Made by a program: the position numbers and the translations under genes
Source: Dendrophyllia cribrosa
Lineage: Eukaryota; Cnidaria; Anthozoa; Scleractinia; Dendrophylliidae
Assembly: GCA_024195265.1 (NCBI GenBank)
Contig: JAJLRJ010000007.1
Location: forward strand, 34,011,286-34,075,285
Length of the DNA: 64,000 nucleotides
Reading direction: 5' to 3'
Notes under the pieces: model-generated
Told to the model about the DNA's origin: nothing
Seen by the model: the letters and a program-made list of their open reading frames with translations, nothing else
Databases searched by the model: none
Part shown: positions 1 to 9,205 of the stretch, piece by piece
How the letters are laid out: each line of letters opens with the position of its first letter
How positions within the stretch are numbered: position 1 is the first letter of the stretch

Positions 1-1384
1 AATTTGAACATGACTGCACGGAGTAAGGCTTGAGAATTGTTTACTCAGCAGTTCTGTGACGTGCCGGGACGTGTTATATTCAACGATTTATTCGATCTAA
101 ACTCGACTGTTTGACAATTGATTTGGTTAGAAAAATTAAACCCGCTTTCCCTTTACCAGAAATAGATCACATCCGAAAATCACAGAGATTTCATTTTTAA
201 CAATTCCGTCGAAATAAGAACGGTAAATATTTGAATTATAGTTGCTGACATCACTGATTACGCCATTTCTGAAAACCGGAAGTAAACTAGGTACGGTGTT
301 GGCCGCAGCAAAAGCGATTCCCGGGGCAGGTGACCCGACAGGCCGAAAAAAAAAAAAAAAACAAGGAGCCCGATGGGCTTCGAAACTGGCTCGTTTGGCC
401 TCAGTTTCCACCCGTTTTTCATTTTAGAGTTTTATATTAGCAAGCCACAATATACAATCTAGAATCTATCAATATACACAGTCCAGTCCACATTTACATT
501 CCACAGCCCGCATCAAGCACTCCTTAGGGACGGACCATTTTATTGTTAAGAGGGAGGAGGGGGGGGGGTTGGCAATTACTAAAAACAAATTCCTGCACAG
601 CAAAAGTAAAGGAAAAAAATAATGCACAGCAAGCGAAAGGAAAAACAGGTATGGAGCAATCCCGAAAAAAATTCTTGCACAAAATCAAGACGGAAAAAAA
701 ATTCAAGATCAGAAAAATTGCCGAACACCGCCACCTGCCCCCAACCCCACCCCACATCCCCCTTTAGTAGGCTACAGTTTCAGGTCTATATTTTTTTCTC
801 TGATCGGCTCGGTACTGTTAGAAAAAACATAAGTTTAGAACTTTGTATATTTTTTTCGCTTTAAAATCTTTGAAACCACCTACTACAAGGAATCAGGATT
901 GTTTAAACACAGGCATTTTGGAGAATTACCAATATCAACACGATCGATCAAATAGCGTGACATTAATACGAGATGTGTGGAATTTGAACATGACTGCACG
1001 GATTAATGCTTGAGAATTGTTTACTCAGCAGTTCTGTGACGTGCCGGGACGTGTTATATTCAACGATTTATTCGATCTAAACTCGACTGTTTGACAATTG
1101 ATTTGGTTAGAAAAATTCAACCCGCTTTCCCTTTACCAGAAATAGATCACATCCGAAAATCACAAAGATTTAATTTTTAACAATTCTTTCGAAATTAGAA
1201 CGGTAAATATTTGAATTATAGTTGCTGACATCACTGATTACGCCATTTCTGAAAACCGGAAGTAAACTAGGTACGGTGTTGGCCGCAGCAAAAGCGATTC
1301 CCGGGGCAGCTGACCCGACAGGCCGAAAAAAAAAAGTGGGTATTTTAAGAACTGACTCGTCGCAGAGCGACGAGCCAGTTAATA
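1..1384 (+). repeat. Composite foldback-type repeat (units A-Q-A) left of the Polinton
   Basis: Two related units alternate. Unit A (1 to about 353 and 979-1337) ends in an A-run after CCGACAGGCCG. Unit Q (361-978) starts GGAGCCCGATGGG, contains a G-rich tract near 556-570 and a C-rich tract near 735-760, and carries AAGRAAAAA-rich short repeats. After the second A comes GTGGGTATTTTAAG and a small hairpin at 1353-1382 (GACTCGTCGC with its inverted partner). The same sequence recurs, partly inverted, at 19011-21068. The left end lies outside the window. I see no coding capacity here; the open frames are repeat sequence read through. LINE coding sequence resumes directly after 1384, so this is an insertion into the LINE. 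Confidence 0.75.
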
Positions 1385-1495
1385 AATAGTGTTATCGAAT
1401 ACACTGCGGCTAACAACATCCCGGGCCTTCTGCTTTTCCTTGATTTCGAGAAAGCATTCGATACATTAGAATGGCCCTTCGTGCAAAAATCGTTG
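1385..1495 (+). mobile_element. LINE (L1/Tx1-like) reverse transcriptase fragment, 5' side of the Polinton
   Basis: This short stretch translates to reverse-transcriptase core motif 3 (NIPGLLLF followed by LDFEKAFDTLEW), which holds the first catalytic Asp of the RT. It stops abruptly at the Polinton edge. The next codons of the same frame continue at 18959 after the Polinton, so this is the same LINE copy and not an unrelated relic. Upstream it abuts the composite repeat. Confidence 0.85.
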
Positions 1496-1752
1496 AGTAG
1501 TGGGTGGGGGGCTTCTCAAATACCATTTTTTTGGCTGATTTCCAATTTGTTGCCCCGATAAGCAATTTTTCCTCACTTCGTTCGAAAAAATTGCTTATCG
1601 GGGCAACAAATTGGAAATCAGCCAAAAAAATGGTATTTGAGAGAAGCCCCCCACCCACTACTCGGATCCTCGGTCGGATCCTCGACCTAAAACACCCGTA
1701 AGAGGGAGTTAAATGCGTTTTCCCCGAGCCCACCCGCAACAGCAAGCGAGCC

Positions 1753-1770
1753 ATCACCAATTGAAGAAAC
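1753..1770 (+). promoter_or_regulatory. Early-type motif, left TIR copy 1
   Basis: ATCACCAATTGAAGAAAC, with 20 nt between CAATTGAA and the ATG at 1786 and CCATAT immediately before that ATG. The same block stands before the right-end genes. Confidence 0.6.
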
Positions 1771-1785
1771 AACATCCCTCCATAT

Positions 1786-4700
1786 ATGGCACAACCACCT
1801 CAACGACCAAGCGGGGCATCACCAATTGAAGAAATTAAAAACCCTTATATATATGCAATGCCACAACCCCGGCGAAGGCGGCGTGATGACGATCAACGCG
1901 AGCTGATTGCCTGGCTGGACGAACAGTCACGAAATATCGAGAGGATTGAGCCTGCCGGCGAGATCGAGCCTCAAAACAACCCCCCGGATCTGGATTTTCA
2001 ACAATTTGTTCAACTCTATGATCGGGTTGTTTTATCAAAATAACCACAACAGTCGTTGGCTATCCACTCTTTCCGAGACACGACAGTGGCTGCAAGCCCA
2101 GGAAGAGCTTCGTCTTCAAAACGCAAGACTAAACAGACCTGACACCAAATGGGTTTACGAGCGCACTGCCCTGCTTGATGTCAAAGTCGTGTTGGATCGG
2201 CAACCCCTGCAAATAGGCCTCGGGCGTCTTCCTGATTGGATTCGCAACAAAAGAGAAGTCATTGCCCTTGACAATTTCAACGACAATCTTTGTCTCTTTC
2301 GTTGCTTGGCTGTCCATCGAGGAGCTCGTATAGATCGTTCAACTCGCAGATCCAGAGAACTCGCGGAAAGCTTCTTCGCCTTTTATCCAGGGCTTCGAGG
2401 TCAGCTAAATTTGCGGCACCTCTCTAAAATCGAAAAGCATTTCAAGCAAGGAATTGCCGCATATCTTGTTCACCCCAATGGCGACTTCACTTTATCTTAC
2501 ACCCCTGCGAATTACAACAAGGTGGGCGCTTCAACCATGACTGTTGGTATTTATGAGGACCACTCCTTCTTGATCACCAACATCAATAAAGTCACAAACA
2601 ATTACACTTGTGGCGAGTGCGGCGGGAGGTTCACACGTGCTGCTCATTTAACTCGCCACTCCAAGACGTGTACTCGTGGCCAAACCAAAATCGAATCCTC
2701 GGGAAACGTATCCTCCCTCCGGAGTCAGCTTTTGAGAAAGCCTTTTACCCAGAAGGAGTTTTCGGTGTCAAGGGCGTGTGCTGGCTGGAGTGGGAGGCGA
2801 AACAGGCCGGTATTCACATCCACCATCACAGATGCGGGCATGGCGGTGAGAGTTATATTTGTGGGGCCCCAGTCGATGGCTATCACCCAGAAAGCAAGAC
2901 AGTTTTTCAGTTCCACGGCTGTCACTGGCACGGTTGCGAGGAATGTTACCCCGAGGGAACGAGGGACGAAGCGATTCATGTTGACCGAAGGGGCAACACA
3001 ATCACAAGGACGATTGCTTACCAAAAGACTCTGCAACGAACTCAGTTTCTTCGAGATGCTGGGTACACCGTGGTGGAAAGGTGGGAGCATGAACGGCCTG
3101 CCCCCTGGTGGAATGATCGTTGCCCACAGAAAAGAAACAAAACATATCCCCACGCGATCGTCTATGACTTCGAAGCGTACCAGGACAAGACCAAGGCAGC
3201 CCGTCCGACACACGATCTCTCTTATGAAAGCGAGCATGTGCCCATCTCAGCCTCCATTGCCGACACGTTGAACCCTGAGCCTGAGTACCTTTGCTCCAAA
3301 GATCCTGACGAGCTTATCAGGCTGTTTTATGCCTCCCTGGAGCGGCGCAGCGAAGCCATCCGGGAAGACGTGGCTGTAAAATACATGCCCCCAGACCTTG
3401 AGAATCTTCCTGAGAAGCAACTAAAACTCATCGACAAATGGTGCAACCAAGTGCCTGTGGTCGGCTTCAACTCAGGCCATTACGATCTCAAGCTTATCCG
3501 CAAGTACTTTGTTACTCATCTCGCTGGCGAGAACGAGGTCTTTGCCGCGGAGAAAGAGGGGCGCATCATGTTCATCAACACTCCCAGCTACAAGTTCTTG
3601 ACATCATGAATTATTTGGCCCCAGGCATCACGTACGACAAGTGGGTCAAGACGTATGGAGCTATACAGACCAAGTCCTGGCTTCCATACGAGTGGTTTGA
3701 CAGCGCTGACAAGCTTGATTTCTCAGGGCTTCCTCCATACGAGTGCTGGTACTCACAACTCAAAAAAGCTTTCGTTCTTTCTCCCAAGGAGCACGAAGAA
3801 TGCAATCGTATCTTCCACGAGAAAGGAATGAAGACATTCGGAGACTGGCTTGAGCATTATAACAATCTCGACGTGGCTCCATTCCTCGAAGCTCTCCAAA
3901 CGATGAAGGGCTTTTACACGGACCTCGGGGTGGACATCTTCAAAGACGCGGTCTCCTTGCCAGGAGTATCAATGCAATACGTCTTGCGAGGTTCATTGAG
4001 AGGACGTAAGGCTCCGGCCCTTTACGCCCCCGGCCCAGAAGCTTACGCCATGCTGAAGGGGGCTGTGGTTGGCGGGCCAAGCCTAGTCTTCACCCGCAAA
4101 CACGTAAGAGGCGAAACCCGTATCCGTTCTCACAAATACGGCGACTTAGCGCGCATCACGAAACGTATTGTGGGGTTCGATGCTAACTCCCTTTACCCAA
4201 GCACGATGCTGCAGAAGATGCCCTGTGGTAAAGAGAAGGTTGTGCATTACGACGCTCCGGAGCAGGCGGCTAGAGCTCTTGAAATGAATCTGAGGCTGCA
4301 TACAGGCGGATGGTTCGGGTTTGCGGAAGTGGACATCGAAGTCCCCCAAGAGTTGTTGGAGCAGTTCGAAGAGTTTCCCCCGCTCTTCATCAACCAAGCA
4401 GTGCCTGACGAATTTGTTCCACAGCATATGCACGATTACCTCCAAGAAAGTGGTCGAACCCGCTTTCCCGACCAGAAAAAGCTTCTGGGTGTGTTGTCAG
4501 CGAAAAAGATGCTGATCTACGCCCCCCTCTTGAAGTGGTATCTCAACATCGGGCTCAAGATCACGGCAGTCTACCGCACGATCGATTACATGTCCCAAAA
4601 GCTCTTCGACTGGTTCGTTCGCGAGGTCGCCAACAATCGAAGGAAAGGCGACGCTGACAAGGATAAGGCCCTGCTTGCTGAAGTGTTCAAGCTCCTTGGC

Positions 4701-5420
4701 AACAGTGCTTACGGCAAGTTCATCGAAGCCGTGGAGCGCCAGACAAGAACGTTGTACACAATTGACGAGGACGAGGTCGACAAGCATCTCCGCTCACCCT
4801 TGCTCGATGCCCTCGAAGAGATTGGAGCTGCTTACAAGATCGAGCTGCGAAAGCAAAAGGTCACAATCGACCGTCCCTTTCAAGTGGGCATTGTTGTGTA
4901 TCAACTTGCCAAGCTTCGCATGTTGGAGTTCTATTACGACTTCCTAGATTACTTCATCGACAGGCGCGACTTTGAGCTCATCCAGATGGACACTCTGGAA
5001 GAGGCCATTCGTCCTGAACTTCGCGCCCAGTTCGAGGCGGAGAAGAAGAATTGGTTGGTGTGGGACAAGTGGAGCGGCAGAGAGCCTGGCTTGTTCAAGC
5101 TTGAGAAGGAAGGCACAAGGGCCATCGCCCTGTGCAGCAAGTGTTATTTTGTCGAAAACGAGGCTAGCGGTGAGGCCAAGATGTCCTCCAAGGGCGTCAA
5201 CAAGAAGAAGAAGGAGCTTCGCTGGGAAAGATACGAAAGAGCCCTGCAAGGGGGCAGGGACATGGCCACCAACAGGGGCTTCCGAATGCACAACGGTGCC
5301 ATGTTCACTTACGAGCAGCACAAGCTGGGCCTCTCTGCTTATTACGACAAGCGTTGGGTGCTGCCAGACGGCATCCACACAGAACCAATCGAGTTTCACA
5401 ACCCAGCTGGGGGCAACTGA
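1786..5420 (+). pseudogene. POLB: Polinton DNA polymerase B, protein-primed type, frameshifted and lacking full motif C
   Basis: Replicative polymerase of the element. Reading changes frame about three times: 1786-2043, then to about 2680, then to 3609, then to 5420. The first part has DNLCLFRCLA and a later EDHSFLI (OTU-peptidase-like Cys/His), then a C2H2-like finger (CGEC...HLTRH near 2615-2670) and a GCHWHGCEECYP segment typical of Polinton polymerases. Exonuclease motifs are YDFEAY (about 3160), FNSGHYDLK (about 3465) and YNNLD (about 3860). Polymerase motif A is DANSLYPS (about 4180) and motif B is LLGNSAYGK (about 4691). Motif C should be DTDS, but at 4983-5003 the frame reads QMDT then LEEA, an in-frame loss of the second catalytic Asp. 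I therefore expect no polymerase activity. The start is 1786 (inside the TIR) or 1858. The 3' end overlaps the integrase on the opposite strand by 25 bp. Confidence 0.9.
1818..1834 (+). promoter_or_regulatory. Early-type motif, left copy 2
   Basis: ATCACCAATTGAAGAAA followed by a TATATATA box and an in-frame ATG at 1858. The motif-box-ATG spacing matches that of the right-end genes, so 1858 may be the true polymerase start. Confidence 0.6.
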
Positions 5421-6385
5421 GTGCCCGGTGGCACAACCATCAGCTCCTCACGAACAAACCCTCTCTTGGGGCCGTCGTAGAGATAATAAACCACAGGCGC
5501 ATCTGGTTTAGTGACAACCTTCTCAATGTTGTGGACCTTCAAAGACCAGATCGGGTCGGTCGCACGCCTCCCACCCCCTTCCAACTCACCGGGATAATAA
5601 AGATATCTCACACTCACCCGTGGTGGGAGCTTCTTCTCTTTCACCCCAACAGGCCTAGCATATGGAGTCGCAGGCTTGGATGATATTGCTTTCTCTTTGA
5701 TTGCATCTTTTGGCTTCTTGCCAGTGAGTCTTGTTACTTCATTGTTCAAGGCCGAGACAACATCTGGCAGTCTTTTGACCCAAGCAGTCGACCGGCCAGA
5801 GGACATATTCATTTCAACGGCATACTGATAACCAAATAGCCTTTCAGCCAGGGTTCGGTTGAATCTCTCCACAATTGCTTGGTCTCTGTGGATATCAACC
5901 CGCCCGCGACGAATGGTTGTTTTGTTGTTTTCCATGGTCTTTGTCACAGCACCCATAAACTCTTTCCCAGGGTCAACTTGCAAGAGTTGAGGCCATTTCA
6001 AAGGTCCACGTCTGTAAATCGTCTGAAATGCCCTTGAGACTTCTTCAGACTCTTTCGAAGTCAGAGGCTCTGCTGCTTTGAAACGGTTAGCCACATCCAC
6101 AAGGGTTAATGCGTATTTGTAAACCTTTCTCCCGTGTGGAAGTTTGTCGTGGGGCAGGAAGAGAAGATCTGCTTGATGCACTGCATTGGGTGATGAGACA
6201 TCAAACTTGGGACGAGGGATATGGCGTGGCGCCGGGAGGTAAACTTGCCAAAGGGCTTGTTTGACCAGCCATTTCTTTGCGACATCATCAGAGACCTTTG
6301 CCGCTGCAGCTAGCTTTTTGACAGCGGCAAGACCTTTCCAGTAGCCTTTCGGGCTGTAATAGATCTTTGATAATTTGGCCTCCAT
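5396..6385 (-). CDS. INT: Polinton integrase (retroviral rve family, DD35E)
   Basis: 329 aa. It would cut and join the element ends during integration. Catalytic residues are visible as Asp73 (HQADLLFL), Asp138 (LLQVDPGKEF) and Glu173 (QAIVERFNRT), with 35 positions between the last two. The N-terminal about 60 residues are basic and helical. The C-terminus (YLYYPGELEGG, KRGFVREEL) is the SH3/chromodomain-like tail seen in Polinton integrases. I chose ATG 6385 over the upstream ATG at 6448 because an AAATAT box abuts it and the family starts about there. The frame is fully open. Its 3' end overlaps POLB antisense, and the small gene 6405-6665 lies 19 bp upstream. Confidence 0.93.
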   Translation of the reverse strand: MEAKLSKIYYSPKGYWKGLAAVKKLAAAAKVSDDVAKKWLVKQALWQVYLPAPRHIPRPKFDVSSPNAVHQADLLFLPHDKLPHGRKVYKYALTLVDVANRFKAAEPLTSKESEEVSRAFQTIYRRGPLKWPQLLQVDPGKEFMGAVTKTMENNKTTIRRGRVDIHRDQAIVERFNRTLAERLFGYQYAVEMNMSSGRSTAWVKRLPDVVSALNNEVTRLTGKKPKDAIKEKAISSKPATPYARPVGVKEKKLPPRVSVRYLYYPGELEGGGRRATDPIWSLKVHNIEKVVTKPDAPVVYYLYDGPKRGFVREELMVVPPGTQLPPAGL

Positions 6386-6404
6386 ATATTTATGGATTGA
6401 AAGT

Positions 6405-6665
6405 TTAATGCTCATTTGCTTTCTCCAGCAGTTCAAAGAGATAGTCACGGACAGCTGTATCTGATTGTAAAGCTTTGATAGCGATGCGTTGTTTCAATAG
6501 AGCCACGTTTTCGTCTTTTGCAATCTTTACATTTCTTTCAATCTTTTCATTATAGTGCCCAATCGTTTCTTCGATGTTTTCTTTACCCATCTTGAGAGCA
6601 ATGCGTAAGCCCAGCCGGTTTTGTCTTTCCTCATGCGGCAGCTGGGAGATTGCTGGGGAATTCAT
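6405..6665 (-). CDS. Small helical protein of the Polinton, unknown function
   Basis: 86 aa, starting MNSPAISQLPHEE. The start is set by the box CTATATATACCC, which ends three bases before the ATG. The protein is charged and predicted helical, with no Cys/His clusters or membrane span. It lies between the integrase and a run of small membrane proteins, and its late-type promoter box suggests expression with the virion genes. Longer readings up to 6761 would run into the neighbouring gene. I do not recognise the family. Confidence 0.75.
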   Translation of the reverse strand: MNSPAISQLPHEERQNRLGLRIALKMGKENIEETIGHYNEKIERNVKIAKDENVALLKQRIAIKALQSDTAVRDYLFELLEKANEH

Positions 6666-6693
6666 GGTGGGTATATATAGGGTTTTAAATTTT

Positions 6694-7131
6694 TTAAAGA
6701 AAGCGATAAGCCGCATACCCACCCGCAAGCAGGGTGCCTCCAATGAATGCAGGTTCGCCATTCTGTTGTTGGGGGCTGGGCTTATAGAAGTCCGAGAAGA
6801 CAGGCTCTTTGTAGTCTTTGATTTGTTTATCTGGTTGCGTTTGGTGCATCTGGTTATACAAGACTAGGGCTTGGTCAGTTGTTTGGAAGTTTTTGCTAGC
6901 TTGGTGTTCCTTCCGATCGTTGGCTGCAATCCAGTCGAGGAGCTTGGTTCGGTCCTTCTGGTATTTGGCGTAAGCCGCTTGGTATTGTTCCAGGGCGCGG
7001 TCATGCCGGATTTTCTCATCCATTGCTGCCTTCCCGTTATCACCAGACAGATATTTCGCGAGATAATTGCCGCCAGTGAAAGCGGCCGCATTGAGAACAG
7101 CGCCAAGGGCCATTATTGCAATCGAGGCCAT
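6694..7131 (-). CDS. Small Polinton protein with N- and C-terminal hydrophobic segments
   Basis: 145 aa. Residues 1-28 (MASIAIMALGAVLNAAAF...) are hydrophobic, the middle is polar and helical (KYQKDRTKLLDW), and the C-terminus (FIGGTLLAGGYAAYRFL) is a second hydrophobic segment. It could be an internal virion membrane or scaffold-type protein; that is inference from position and layout. A TATACACA box lies 9-12 bp before the ATG. It sits among similar small membrane genes. Confidence 0.75.
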   Translation of the reverse strand: MASIAIMALGAVLNAAAFTGGNYLAKYLSGDNGKAAMDEKIRHDRALEQYQAAYAKYQKDRTKLLDWIAANDRKEHQASKNFQTTDQALVLYNQMHQTQPDKQIKDYKEPVFSDFYKPSPQQQNGEPAFIGGTLLAGGYAAYRFL

Positions 7132-7195
7132 TGTGGTCGTGTGTATACATATGTTTTTTATATGTTTACACGATGCTGGTGTAATGCTGTCAGAT

Positions 7196-7417
7196 TTACA
7201 TGTTGTCTGGGAGGATTTTCTGATCCTCGAGATATTTCTTCAGCGCGATGCTGCCAGCCATGACGGCTGTGAACTTAACGTAGTTCATCAAGCTTGCACT
7301 GGGGTCGGCAGTGAAGTTTTCTTTGATGGTCTTTTTCCCAATCCAACCAATACCGGCGACAAGGCCAGTGATTGTTGCGGCGTCGAGGATAGACTTCACA
7401 AGCTTGTTGTCAGCCAT
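7196..7417 (-). CDS. Small Polinton membrane protein
   Basis: 73 aa with two hydrophobic stretches (TITGLVAGIGWIG near residues 15-28 and FTAVMAGSIALKKYL near 49-63) and lysine-rich flanks. The start follows a CATATGTATAC box by 12 nt. The length and two-segment layout resemble small membrane proteins of cnidarian Polintons, but I cannot name a function. Confidence 0.72.
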   Translation of the reverse strand: MADNKLVKSILDAATITGLVAGIGWIGKKTIKENFTADPSASLMNYVKFTAVMAGSIALKKYLEDQKILPDNM

Positions 7418-7494
7418 GGTTTGTGTCCAGTATACATATGATTTTTTTTATTTTTCTGACAGAACCTTTTGTGCCTTTGTCGTCTCGTTCAAGC

Positions 7495-7710
7495 TCAATC
7501 CTCGGCCTCATCCTCTCGGAGTCGGGCCTCGGCCTCTCGGCCTCGAGCCTCGGCCTCTCGGAGTCGGGCCTCGGCCTCAGCATCGAGCTCGTTGTGCCTG
7601 TCCCTTAACAAGAGGTAAACTGTTTCAAAGGCGGTCACGGTAACTTCATACCAAGTAACAAGCACGCTTACGATTAAAGCAGCACCAAACACATCCCGGA
7701 AAAAACCCAT
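7495..7710 (-). CDS. Small Polinton protein: membrane segment plus E/A/R repeat tail
   Basis: 71 aa. An N-terminal membrane segment (DVFGAALIVSVLVTWYEV) is followed by a highly charged tail of repeated EAEARLRE units, encoded by tandem GC-rich copies at 7505-7580. A TATATATAC box lies 5-8 bp before the ATG at 7710. The repeat tail probably varies in length between copies of the element. Confidence 0.68.
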   Translation of the reverse strand: MGFFRDVFGAALIVSVLVTWYEVTVTAFETVYLLLRDRHNELDAEAEARLREAEARGREAEARLREDEAED

Positions 7711-7739
7711 GGCCAGTATATATATGTTTTTTTATTTTT

Positions 7740-8209
7740 TTATTCCATATTTATTATTCCTTGTCTTACCGGAATTCGAGATGGGGGCGGCGTTGCGGCG
7801 GGTGTGGCTTCTGGTGTTGCTGTTGGTGTGTTTGATTTGCGTCCAAGCCTTTGCATTATGGCTTCGCGTTGGTAATAAACACCAGCAGCAGATACAACCA
7901 ACCCTGCAACCCCCAGAATATAAATGATTGAGTTGCTGTTGCTGTCACTTGGTGTGTCACTTGTTGCATCCCCCGTTGTGTCACTTGTTGCCCCACTTGT
8001 TGATGGTGCAGGCTTTTGTTCTTCGGCCTTTTTCTTTGCTTCACGGGCCAGGCGGTTGCATTCTGCTAGCCTTTTGCCAGAAGCAACGCGGCCAGGGTTC
8101 TTGCGGGCTTTGTTTTCGGGGTCTCTGAGGTAACCCGTGCAGGTGCAGGTGTTGGGGTTTGAGTTGGAGTTGGAGTTTCTTCAGGGATCGTCTCGAGTTG
8201 TGTGGCCAT
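7740..8209 (-). CDS. Polinton small virion-type membrane protein, frameshifted
   Basis: Reading starts at ATG 8209, just after a TATACCC box, and gives a Pro/Thr-rich leader (TPTPTQTPTPAP). At about 8135-8155, in a CAGGTGCAGGTG repeat, the conserved part continues in another frame: RDPENKARKNPGR, then GKRLAECNRLAREAKKK, a Ser/Thr-rich linker and one membrane span (IIYILGVAGLVVSAAGVYY), ending at 7740. Together that is about 155 residues. A -1 shift (one base lost, or two gained) explains it, and no obvious slippery heptamer is visible. It could be a pseudogene, an assembly error or a real frameshift. Function unknown. Confidence 0.6.
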
Positions 8210-8299
8210 CGCGGGTATACATATGATTTTTAATTTATCTTGTGATAAGTGTGCTGCCAGGTTCCAGCCAGGTTCCAGTCAGGTTTCTTCAAGGTTTCT

Positions 8300-8923
8300 T
8301 CAAGGTTTCTGAGAGATCGGCACAGGTCCCAGCCCAACTTCATCAAGACCCTCAAGTGGATAGCCTTCACTGTCTCTGGTTGGATGTGTGGATGGGGGTT
8401 CCAATTCTATCAAATCAGGCTTGTGATCAGGCTCTCGTTCAAACTTGATGTGTTTTGTTGTGATGAGAGCAGCATTGGCAAGCGCCAGCCATCGCCCGCA
8501 TCGCACGGCAATAGCCCCAGCAAGATTTGACAGCTCCTGGTTGATGATGTAGTCGTTCTTGAGTTCTTTCTGCAATTCCTTGGCATCCTCAACCGTAGCT
8601 ACCATGCCAACGCCTTTGGATATGAGCATTATGGCTGAATCAACAAGGGATTCGGTTGTCTTGTTGCCGATGTATGCCTCGTACCGTTTGCAGTACTTGT
8701 CAACGTCCTTGTCTGACAACCGCTTGACATGATCGTGTGTGAGCTGCACGCCGATGGCTTCTTTGGCCTTGCCTGTTGAAACAAGGATTGCCAGCTTCTC
8801 CCGTTTGGCAGGAATGTCATTGTCTCCAACTAGCCCTGTGGGAGGTGCGGCACCAGGGGTGGCCTCCAGCATCTGCATTACTTCGTCCAAGTTGACCTGG
8901 TCTTCAGCGGCTTCTGCCATCAT
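8300..8923 (-). CDS. Polinton-conserved hypothetical protein, 207 aa
   Basis: It begins MMAEAAEDQVNLDEVMQ, three bases after a CATATGTATACCC box. The core (LVDSAIMLISKG, SNLAGAIAVRCGRWLALAN, ALITTKHIKF) is helical and matches, from memory, a protein kept in Polintons of cnidarians. There is a Pro/Asp-rich C-terminus. No catalytic motif is seen. The late-type box and the place next to the ATPase and capsid genes suggest a virion or assembly role; that is inference. Confidence 0.78.
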   Translation of the reverse strand: MMAEAAEDQVNLDEVMQMLEATPGAAPPTGLVGDNDIPAKREKLAILVSTGKAKEAIGVQLTHDHVKRLSDKDVDKYCKRYEAYIGNKTTESLVDSAIMLISKGVGMVATVEDAKELQKELKNDYIINQELSNLAGAIAVRCGRWLALANAALITTKHIKFEREPDHKPDLIELEPPSTHPTRDSEGYPLEGLDEVGLGPVPISQKP

Positions 8924-8948
8924 CAGGGTATACATATGTGTTTGTTTT

Positions 8949-9188
8949 TTATTTTTCAATAATTCTCTTGATGTCTGGCAAAAGAGTTTCAAGCTCACGT
9001 ATAAGCCCCGCCGTGGTGTCTGGCATAGAATTCAACCGCAAGGGATATCTGGCCAGAAGCATGAGGCGCAGATCTTCCTCACCAGCGGCTTTGATAATTT
9101 TGTTTTGCGTATTAATGGTGTGTTTGTGCAATTCATCCAAAAGCTGTGAAAGCACACACAGTTTGTGTAGGCTGGTTGGTGCATTCAT
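8949..9188 (-). CDS. Small Polinton protein, 79 aa
   Basis: It starts MNAPTSLHKLCVLSQLL directly after TATATACC (box abutting the ATG). It is entirely helical and leucine-rich (LLDELHKHT, LMLLARYPL, LETLLPDIKRIIEK), with no membrane span. It is packed 17 bp from the ATPase stop and 25 bp from the next gene. Family not recognised. Confidence 0.7.
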   Translation of the reverse strand: MNAPTSLHKLCVLSQLLDELHKHTINTQNKIIKAAGEEDLRLMLLARYPLRLNSMPDTTAGLIRELETLLPDIKRIIEK

Positions 9189-9205
9189 GGTATATATGTG
9201 TGTGT

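Larger units (their letters stand above)
1496..1834 (+). repeat. Left Polinton terminal inverted repeat with terminal hairpin
   Basis: It begins AGTAGTGGGTGGGGGGC. The outer 167 bp form an inverted repeat of their own: arm 1496-1570, 14-nt loop 1571-1584, arm 1585-1662 (one 2-nt difference between arms). Next comes a duplicated CGGATCCTCG (1663-1684), then two copies of the ATCACCAATTGAAGAAA motif and the start codon at 1786. The right TIR has the same design. Confidence 0.93.

Noticed and set aside
242..427. Frame starting MLTSLITPFLKTGSK, also seen at 20911
   Set aside because: It lies wholly in the A repeat unit and runs into its A-tract as lysines; repeated frames in a repeat are not evidence of a gene.
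1410..1775. 121-codon minus frame across the left TIR
   Set aside because: It reads the hairpin and the LINE antisense; a mirror frame occurs at the right TIR for the same reason.
2725..3237. Long minus-strand frame opposite the polymerase
   Set aside because: It is antisense to recognisable polymerase sequence and has no domain of its own.
7423..7643. Plus-strand Ser/Leu- and Pro-rich frames
   Set aside because: They are reverse readings of the EAEARLRE repeat of the minus-strand gene.
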